From: Pantoea deleyi
Lineage (GTDB): Bacteria > Pseudomonadota > Gammaproteobacteria > Enterobacterales > Enterobacteriaceae
Assembly: GCF_022647325.1 (NCBI RefSeq)
Contig: NZ_CP071405.1
Coordinates: 434,001 to 498,000 of the forward strand
Direction: 5' to 3'
DNA length: 64,000 bases
The notes under the pieces are model-generated. The model worked only from the letters and a program-made list of their open reading frames with translations, had not been told where the DNA came from and did no database searches. This document shows, piece after piece, positions 58,226-64,000 of the stretch. Every line of letters begins with the position of its first letter. Positions within the stretch are counted from its first letter, which is position 1. The translations under genes and the position numbers were made by a program.

Positions 58226-58710
58226 GTCGATACCGCAGCCAGGGACGTTGGGTCATCTGGCTCTCCTTCCTGGTGGCGCTCGTCCTGCAGATCATGCCGT
58301 GGCCGGATGAGATCTATATGTTCCGGCCGTCATGGCTGCTGCTGATTTTGATCTACTGGGTGCTGGCCCTGCCGCATCGGGTCAATGTCGGCACCGGTTT
58401 CGTGCTGGGTGCCATCATGGATCTGATCGCAGGCTCCACGCTCGGTGTGCGGGCGCTGGCGCTCAGCATCATCGCCTACCTGATTGCCTTTAAGTTCCAG
58501 CTATTCCGCAACTTAGCGTTATGGCAGCAGGCGCTGATGGTAATGGTCCTGTCGCTGGCGATGGATGTGATCGTCTTCTGGGCTGAATTCCTGGTAATCA
58601 ACGTTTCATTCCGACCTGAAATTTTCTGGAGCAGTGTTGTCGACGGTATTCTCTGGCCCTGGCTATTCTTGTTAATGAGAAAAATTCGTCGTCAGTTTGC
58701 TGTTCAATAA
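58222..58710 (+). CDS. mreD: cell shape protein MreD
   Basis: MreD is an integral membrane partner of MreC and RodA. The 162-residue product has five or six membrane segments and equals E. coli in length. It starts at TTG 58222 ([16 protein letters not shown]) within a TTGA overlap with mreC, so the rare start is compensated by coupled translation. maf follows after eight bases. Confidence 0.96.
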   Translation: MSRYRSQGRWVIWLSFLVALVLQIMPWPDEIYMFRPSWLLLILIYWVLALPHRVNVGTGFVLGAIMDLIAGSTLGVRALALSIIAYLIAFKFQLFRNLALWQQALMVMVLSLAMDVIVFWAEFLVINVSFRPEIFWSSVVDGILWPWLFLLMRKIRRQFAVQ

Positions 58711-58718
58711 GGAAATTT

Positions 58719-59312
58719 ATGGTAACCCTCTATCTTGCTTCCGGTTCACCGCGTCGTCGTGAGCTGCTGACTCAGCTTGGCCTGACATTCGAACGCATCG
58801 TAACTGACGTTGAGGAGCAGCGTCAGCCCGGTGAAGCGGCAGCGGTCTATGTCCGCCGTCTCGCTCATGACAAAGCGCAGGCGGGCGTCCGGCTGGCCGC
58901 GCAGGATCTGCCCGTACTGGGCGCAGATACTATCGTGGTGCTGAATGGCGAGGTGCTGGAAAAACCGCGCGACGCCGCCGATGCACACGCGATGCTGCGC
59001 AAACTCTCCGGACAGACGCATCAGGTGATGACCGCCGTGGTGCTGGCCGACAGTCAGCAGGCGCTGGATTGTGTCGTGACGACGGATGTGACCTTCCGCA
59101 CCTTAACCGGCAGCGACATCGACGACTATATCGCGACCGGTGAACCGATGGATAAAGCGGGCGCGTACGGTATTCAGGGCAGGGGGGGAAACTTTGTCCG
59201 CAAAATTAATGGAAGTTACCATGCAGTGGTGGGATTACCGCTGGTTGAGACGGCGGAGCTCATCAGTCATTTCCAGTCACTGCGTGCCGTAAGGGGTCAA
59301 CATGACGGCTGA
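58719..59312 (+). CDS. yhdE: Maf-family dTTP/UTP pyrophosphatase (YhdE)
   Basis: Maf proteins hydrolyse nucleoside triphosphates, and the YhdE type acts on dTTP, UTP and modified forms. The 197-residue product has the phosphate-binding start [12 protein letters not shown] and the metal-binding [12 protein letters not shown]. It ends 11 bases inside rng, so the two are translationally linked. AAGGAAA precedes the ATG. Confidence 0.95.
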   Translation: MVTLYLASGSPRRRELLTQLGLTFERIVTDVEEQRQPGEAAAVYVRRLAHDKAQAGVRLAAQDLPVLGADTIVVLNGEVLEKPRDAADAHAMLRKLSGQTHQVMTAVVLADSQQALDCVVTTDVTFRTLTGSDIDDYIATGEPMDKAGAYGIQGRGGNFVRKINGSYHAVVGLPLVETAELISHFQSLRAVRGQHDG

Positions 59313-60771
59313 ATTACTGATTAACGTCACGCCTTCTGAAACGCGTGTGGCCTATATCGACGGCGGCATCCTTCAGGAGATACACATTGAGCGTGAAGCG
59401 CGGCGCGGCATCGTTGGCAATATCTATAAAGGACGCGTAAGCCGTGTTCTGCCAGGTATGCAGGCTGCCTTTGTTGATATCGGTCTGGAAAAAGCGGCGT
59501 TTCTGCACGCCTCCGACATCATGCCGCACACGGAATGCGTCGCGGGTGATGAAAAGAAAAACTTCATCGTTCGTGACATCGCCGAGCTGGTGCGTCAGGG
59601 CCAGGATCTGGTGGTGCAGGTGGTCAAGGATCCGCTGGGCACCAAAGGCGCCCGTCTGACTACAGACATCACGCTGCCGTCGCGATACCTGGTCTTTATG
59701 CCTGGCGCGTCACACGTTGGGGTATCTCAGCGTATCGAAAGCGAGAAAGAGCGCGACCGGCTCAAGGCGGTGGTGGCGGACTATTGCGACCATCTGGGCG
59801 GCTTTATTATCCGCACGGCGGCAGAAGGAATCGGCGAAGAGGAGCTGGCGCAGGATGCTGCGTTCCTCAAACGTCTCTGGACCAAAGTCAGCGAGCGTAA
59901 AAAGCGCAATCAGACCCGCTGCCTGCTCTACGGCGAGCTGGCGCTGGCCCAGCGTATTCTGCGCGATTTCGCCGGTGCCGCGCTGGATCGCATCCGGGTT
60001 GACTCGCGTCTGACCTGCGACATGCTGGTGGAGTTTACCGGTGAATATATCCCGGAAATGGCCGGTAAGCTGGAGCTCTACAACGGTAAACAGCCTATTT
60101 TCGATCTGTTTGACGTGGAAAATGAGATTCAGCGCTCGCTGGATCGCAAAGTTGAACTAAAGTCAGGCGGATATCTGATTATCGATCAGACCGAAGCGAT
60201 GACGACCATCGATATCAACACCGGTGCCTTCGTCGGTCATCGCAATCTGGATGAGACAATATTCAACACCAACGTTGAAGCTACTCAGGCGATTGCGCGC
60301 CAGCTGCGGCTGCGTAATCTGGGCGGCATTATCATTATCGACTTCATCGATATGAGCAACGAAGACCATCGTCGGCGGGTCCTGCATTCGCTGGAGAGTG
60401 CGCTCAGCAAAGATCGGGTGAAGACCGGTATCAACGGCTTCTCTGCGCTGGGACTGGTGGAGATGACGCGTAAGCGAACCCGTGAAAGCATTGAGCATGT
60501 GCTGTGTCAGGATTGCCCGGTCTGCAAAGGGCGCGGCACGCTGAAAACGGTTGAAACCGTCTGCTACGAAATTATGCGTGAGATTGTCAGGGTGCACCAC
60601 GCTTACGACGCCGATCGTTTTCTGGTCTATGTCTCTCCGACGGTGGGTGAGGCGCTGAAAACCGATGAGTCGCATGCGCTGGCCGAAGTGGAAATCTTTG
60701 TCGGCAAGCAGGTTAAAGTGCATGTCGAAGCGCTCTACACGCAGGAGCAGTTTGACGTTGTCATGATGTAA
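59302..60771 (+). CDS. rng: ribonuclease G
   Basis: RNase G matures the 5' end of 16S rRNA and cuts some mRNAs. The 489-residue product equals E. coli. It has an N-terminal S1 domain (about 36-125), the DNase-I-like catalytic core with aspartates in [11 protein letters not shown] and [10 protein letters not shown], and the zinc-link CPVC near residue 404. Unlike RNase E it lacks the long C-terminal scaffold. It begins inside maf. Confidence 0.97.
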   Translation: MTAELLINVTPSETRVAYIDGGILQEIHIEREARRGIVGNIYKGRVSRVLPGMQAAFVDIGLEKAAFLHASDIMPHTECVAGDEKKNFIVRDIAELVRQGQDLVVQVVKDPLGTKGARLTTDITLPSRYLVFMPGASHVGVSQRIESEKERDRLKAVVADYCDHLGGFIIRTAAEGIGEEELAQDAAFLKRLWTKVSERKKRNQTRCLLYGELALAQRILRDFAGAALDRIRVDSRLTCDMLVEFTGEYIPEMAGKLELYNGKQPIFDLFDVENEIQRSLDRKVELKSGGYLIIDQTEAMTTIDINTGAFVGHRNLDETIFNTNVEATQAIARQLRLRNLGGIIIIDFIDMSNEDHRRRVLHSLESALSKDRVKTGINGFSALGLVEMTRKRTRESIEHVLCQDCPVCKGRGTLKTVETVCYEIMREIVRVHHAYDADRFLVYVSPTVGEALKTDESHALAEVEIFVGKQVKVHVEALYTQEQFDVVMM

Positions 60772-60901
60772 CGCCAGCCCGGCCACCGGGCTGATTCAAC
60801 GCCCTTGTTGGGGATAAAATGCGGACGGACGCTTTTATCTGAAGACGGTCGGGTATGCGAACCCACTATCCACTGTTTACGGAACACAAGGAGAGGCGTG
60901 A

Positions 60902-63900
60902 GTGAGGCAGTTGCCGAGGATTTTGTTACTGCTGGTCGCGGCAATCATCGTGATTGTTGCGCTGCTGGTCAGTGGATTGCGTCTGGTGATGCCGCATCTC
61001 GACAGCTATCGCAGCAACCTTCTGCAATTCATCTCGGCCCGCAGCGGCGTGCCGGTCGATGCCAGCGAACTGCAGGGCAAATGGGAGAACTTCGGCCCGA
61101 CGCTGCAGGTGCGCGATCTCCGCGTCGATCTGCACGACAACGGCCGCCTCACCATCAAACGCATCAACCTTGCGCTCGATGTCTGGCAATCCCTGCTGCA
61201 CTGGCGCTGGCAGTTCCGCGATCTTACCTTCTGGCAGCTCCATCTCGACAGCAATCGCCCGCTGCTGGATAACGACAAAGAGAAAAACAGTTTCCGTCCG
61301 GCGCAGATTAACGAACTTTTCCTGCGCCAGTTCGACCACTTCGACCTGCGCGACAGCACCATCCGTTTCCGCACCCCTTCCGGGCAGCACGCTGAGCTGG
61401 CGATCCCCCGCCTGACCTGGCTCAACGAAGATAATCGCCACCGGGCCGAGGGGGAAGTCAGCCTGTCGAGCTTTACCGGCCAGCATGGCGTGGTTCAGGT
61501 GCGGCTCGACCTCAATGACAGCAACGGTCTGCTGAACGATGGCCGGATCTGGATGCAGGCCGACGACGTGGATATGCGGCCGTGGCTGGGCCGCTGGATG
61601 CGTGACAACACCCGTCTGGACAGCGCCCGTTTCAGCCTGGCGGCCTGGGTCAGCCTGCGCGATGGGGACATCTACGCGGGCGATCTGCTGTTACGTCAGG
61701 GCGGCGCCAGCTGGCAGGGCGAAGCCGGACGCCATCAGATCACGGTGGACGGGCTGACCGCGCACCTGTCACGCTTCCAGAATGGCTGGGTGGTCAGCGT
61801 GCCGCAGACCCGCCTCAGCACCGACAACCAGCCCTGGCCCGCTGGTCACTTCTCGCTGTTATGGCGTCCAGAAGACAAACAGCTGCTGGGCACCGGGAGC
61901 CAGGCGGAAGTCCGCGTACGCGCCACGCAGCTGGTGCTGAAACACATTGCGCCGATCGTTCCGCTATTCGCGCCGCTCTCTCCGGCGCTGTTTGAGAACT
62001 GGCAGGCGCTGCAGCCGCAGGGCACCGTTGAGGGGCTGGCGCTGGATATCCCGCTGCAGCAGCCTGAAAAAACCCGGATGCAGGTGAAGTGGCACGATTT
62101 CAGCTGGCAGCACTGGAAGCTGCTGCCGGGCATCAGCCATCTCAGCGGCGAGGCGCGCGGCAGCCTGACTAATGGCCAGATCAGCGTCGATATGGGCGCG
62201 GCGACCGTTCCCTATGGCGACATGTTCCAGGCCCCGCTGGAGATCAAAGGGGTGACCGGCGGGCTGCGCTGGCTACGTGATGAACATGGACTGACGCTGG
62301 CGGGTGAGGATCTGGATCTGCAGGCGCGTTCACTGCACGCGCACGGTGACTTCCGTTACCAGCAGAACAGCGGCGGCGAGCCACGTCTGGATATTCTGGC
62401 CGGCATACGGGTGACGGATGCGGGCGATGCCTGGCGCTATTTCCCGGTTCCGCTGATGGGCAACGGCCTGACGCACTATCTGAGCGGCGCCGTAAAGGGC
62501 GGCAAAGTCGATAACGCCACGCTGCTGTTTGCCGGTAATCCGGCCCTGTTCCCGTTCAGGCACAATGACGGCATGTTCCAGGTCTGGGTGCCGCTGCGCC
62601 AGGCGACCTATGCGTTTCAGCCGAAATGGCCCGCAATCAGCAATCTCGATATCGACCTTAACTTCCTGAATGATGGCCTCTGGATGAATGCGCCGGTGGC
62701 CAGACTGGGCGAGGTGGAGGCGCGCAACGTCAGTGCGGTGATCCCGGACTACCTGAAAGAGAAGCTGATTATCGATGGTGATATCAGCGGGCAGGGGTCG
62801 CAGGTTGCGGATTACTTCCAGCAGACCCCGCTGAAACCCTCTCTGGGTGCCGCGCTGGAGCAGCTGCAAATCAGCGGGCGGGTCGACGGTCATCTGAACC
62901 TGGATATCCCGCTGGATGGCGAGCAGGTGCATGCCAGAGGCAACGTCGACCTGAAAGATAACGCGCTGTTTATCAAACCGTTAAAAACCACAATCAACCG
63001 CCTCTCCGGCCGCTTCCGCTATGACAACGGTAATCTGGTCAGCGACGATCTGCGCGCGGAGTGGTTTGGTCAGCCGATGGGCGTGCGTTTCAGCACCCAG
63101 GAGAACCCGGATGACTTCGGCGTCAGCGTCAACCTTCAGGGCGACTGGCAACCCGCTAAAATCCGCGAGATCCCGGCCGCCGTCAGCAGGCAGCTGGGCG
63201 GACATCTGCCGTGGCAGGGTGAGGTCGGCATCACGTTACCGCACAAGGGCGGCGCACGTTATGACGTGGCGCTGAACGGCAATGCGAAAGAAGTAAGCAG
63301 TCGCTTACCTGCACCGCTGGCAAAACCGGCTGGCGAGCCGATGCCCGTTACGATTCAGGCCAGTGGCGATCTGCAACATTTCGATCTCAGCGGCAGCGTT
63401 AACAGCAACCAGCGTTTCAACAGCCGCTGGCTGCTGGAGCCGACGCTGCGCGTGGATCGCGGCATCTGGCTGAACGAGGCACGCAACACCCCGGCACTGC
63501 CCGATCACACGGGGATGGTGCTGAATCTGCCCGCGCTGGATGGCGAAGCCTGGGTAGCGATGCTGGCCGCCGGGGATTCCGCGGGCGGACGGCAGTCGGG
63601 CAACGGCGATTTCCAGACCGGCGGCGTCACGCTGCCTGGCAACGTCACTCTGCGCAGCCCGGCGGTCACGCTGGGCGGGCAGCAATGGCATGATGTCGAT
63701 GCGACCCTGGCGCAGAGTGCGGGCGGCAGGAGTCAGGTCAGCGTTAATGCGAAAGAGCTGCGCGGCAGACTGACCATGGCCCCTGCGGCACCGTGGCAGG
63801 TCAGCCTGGATTATCTCTATTACAACCCGCAGTGGGAGAAGGGAGCCAGCGAAGGCGAGAAAGGGGCTTCGCAGCAGGCCAGCACGATTAACTTCAGCCA

Positions 63901-64000
63901 GTGGCCTGCACTCCAGCTCTTCTGCAAAGAGTGCTGGGTACTCGGCCAGAAGTATGGGCAGATATCCGCGCGGCTTCAGCCTCGCGGGGATACGTTAGCG
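60902..64000 (+). CDS. yhdP: AsmA-like envelope lipid transport protein YhdP (cut by window end)
   Basis: YhdP is a very large inner-membrane protein of the AsmA family that bridges the periplasm and, with TamB and YdbH, carries phospholipids to the outer membrane. The frame starts at GTG 60902 (MRQLPRILLLLVAAIIVIVA), with AGGAGAGG upstream, and stays open for 1033 codons to the window edge. E. coli has 1266 residues, so about 230 are missing. One N-terminal membrane segment is followed by long beta-taco repeats. Motifs shared with E. coli include LDVWQSLLHWRWQFRDLTFWQL and ELFLRQFDHFDLRDS. Confidence 0.95.
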   Translation, partial: MRQLPRILLLLVAAIIVIVALLVSGLRLVMPHLDSYRSNLLQFISARSGVPVDASELQGKWENFGPTLQVRDLRVDLHDNGRLTIKRINLALDVWQSLLHWRWQFRDLTFWQLHLDSNRPLLDNDKEKNSFRPAQINELFLRQFDHFDLRDSTIRFRTPSGQHAELAIPRLTWLNEDNRHRAEGEVSLSSFTGQHGVVQVRLDLNDSNGLLNDGRIWMQADDVDMRPWLGRWMRDNTRLDSARFSLAAWVSLRDGDIYAGDLLLRQGGASWQGEAGRHQITVDGLTAHLSRFQNGWVVSVPQTRLSTDNQPWPAGHFSLLWRPEDKQLLGTGSQAEVRVRATQLVLKHIAPIVPLFAPLSPALFENWQALQPQGTVEGLALDIPLQQPEKTRMQVKWHDFSWQHWKLLPGISHLSGEARGSLTNGQISVDMGAATVPYGDMFQAPLEIKGVTGGLRWLRDEHGLTLAGEDLDLQARSLHAHGDFRYQQNSGGEPRLDILAGIRVTDAGDAWRYFPVPLMGNGLTHYLSGAVKGGKVDNATLLFAGNPALFPFRHNDGMFQVWVPLRQATYAFQPKWPAISNLDIDLNFLNDGLWMNAPVARLGEVEARNVSAVIPDYLKEKLIIDGDISGQGSQVADYFQQTPLKPSLGAALEQLQISGRVDGHLNLDIPLDGEQVHARGNVDLKDNALFIKPLKTTINRLSGRFRYDNGNLVSDDLRAEWFGQPMGVRFSTQENPDDFGVSVNLQGDWQPAKIREIPAAVSRQLGGHLPWQGEVGITLPHKGGARYDVALNGNAKEVSSRLPAPLAKPAGEPMPVTIQASGDLQHFDLSGSVNSNQRFNSRWLLEPTLRVDRGIWLNEARNTPALPDHTGMVLNLPALDGEAWVAMLAAGDSAGGRQSGNGDFQTGGVTLPGNVTLRSPAVTLGGQQWHDVDATLAQSAGGRSQVSVNAKELRGRLTMAPAAPWQVSLDYLYYNPQWEKGASEGEKGASQQASTINFSQWPALQLFCKECWVLGQKYGQISARLQPRGDTLA

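Noticed and set aside
60776..60792. Hairpin AGCCCGG/CCGGGCT after rng as a terminator
   Set aside because: The stem is perfect, but no T run follows (GATTCAACGC), so intrinsic termination is not supported.

Overview
This window is a stretch of enterobacterial core chromosome. It most likely comes from Pantoea or a close relative in the Erwiniaceae. I base that on the 16S variable regions, which read like Pantoea from memory, on gene order and protein lengths that follow E. coli closely, and on departures from E. coli: msrPQ and a type II dehydroquinase (aroQ) beside accBC, and a single tRNA-Glu in the rRNA spacer. No database was searched, so the genus is an inference.

Layout. 1-1.1 kb: fkpA with a candidate sigma-E promoter. 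1.2-7.5 kb: yheO-tusDCB, then the str operon rpsL-rpsG-fusA-tufA. 7.6-9.2 kb: bfd-bfr and a convergent orphan prepilin peptidase. 9.4-14.5 kb: S10 operon with its leader attenuator. 14.5-15.4 kb: an unusually long spacer with no convincing gene. 15.4-21.0 kb: spc operon through secY and rpmJ. 21.0-24.0 kb: alpha operon (rpsM-rpsK-rpsD-rpoA-rplQ). 24.1-25.6 kb: yhdN, zntR, arfA and mscL. 25.7-29.9 kb, minus strand: def-fmt-rsmB-trkA. 30.0-33.8 kb, plus strand: dprA-smg-yrdD-tsaC-aroE-yrdB, with yrdA convergent. 34.5-40.2 kb: rRNA operon 16S-tRNA-Glu-23S-5S-tRNA-Thr-5S. 40.3-44.5 kb, minus strand: an amino-acid ABC transporter (aapJQMP) behind a sigma-54-type promoter. 45.0-46.3 kb, minus strand: dusB-fis. 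46.7-51.6 kb, minus strand: prmA, panF, yhdT, accC, accB, aroQ. 51.8-53.5 kb, minus strand: msrPQ. 53.7-64.0 kb, plus strand: csrD, mreBCD, maf (yhdE), rng and yhdP, the last cut by the window end.

Most of the window builds, modifies or regulates the translation machinery: ribosomal proteins, elongation factors, rRNA and tRNA, 2-thiouridine sulfur relay, t6A synthesis, formylation and deformylation, rRNA methylation, ribosome rescue, and Fis, which activates rrn promoters. Most of the feedback signals expected for ribosomal protein operons can be seen as RNA structure: the S10 leader attenuator, the S8 target at rplE and the S4 leader at rpsM. The S7 target before rpsG is inferred from position. 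Other genes serve lipid precursor supply (accBC, panF), cell shape (mreBCD), envelope protein folding and repair (fkpA, msrPQ) and metal or ion handling (bfr, zntR, trkA, mscL).

I see no prophage, IS element, CRISPR array or defence island. The least explained sequence is the 926-base S10-spc spacer. It holds an isolated 15-bp palindrome, several hairpins, and a promoter-like signal whose predicted transcript would be a roughly 50-nt RNA made of two hairpins. A 34-codon ORF whose stop overlaps the mreC start is the other candidate for something undescribed.
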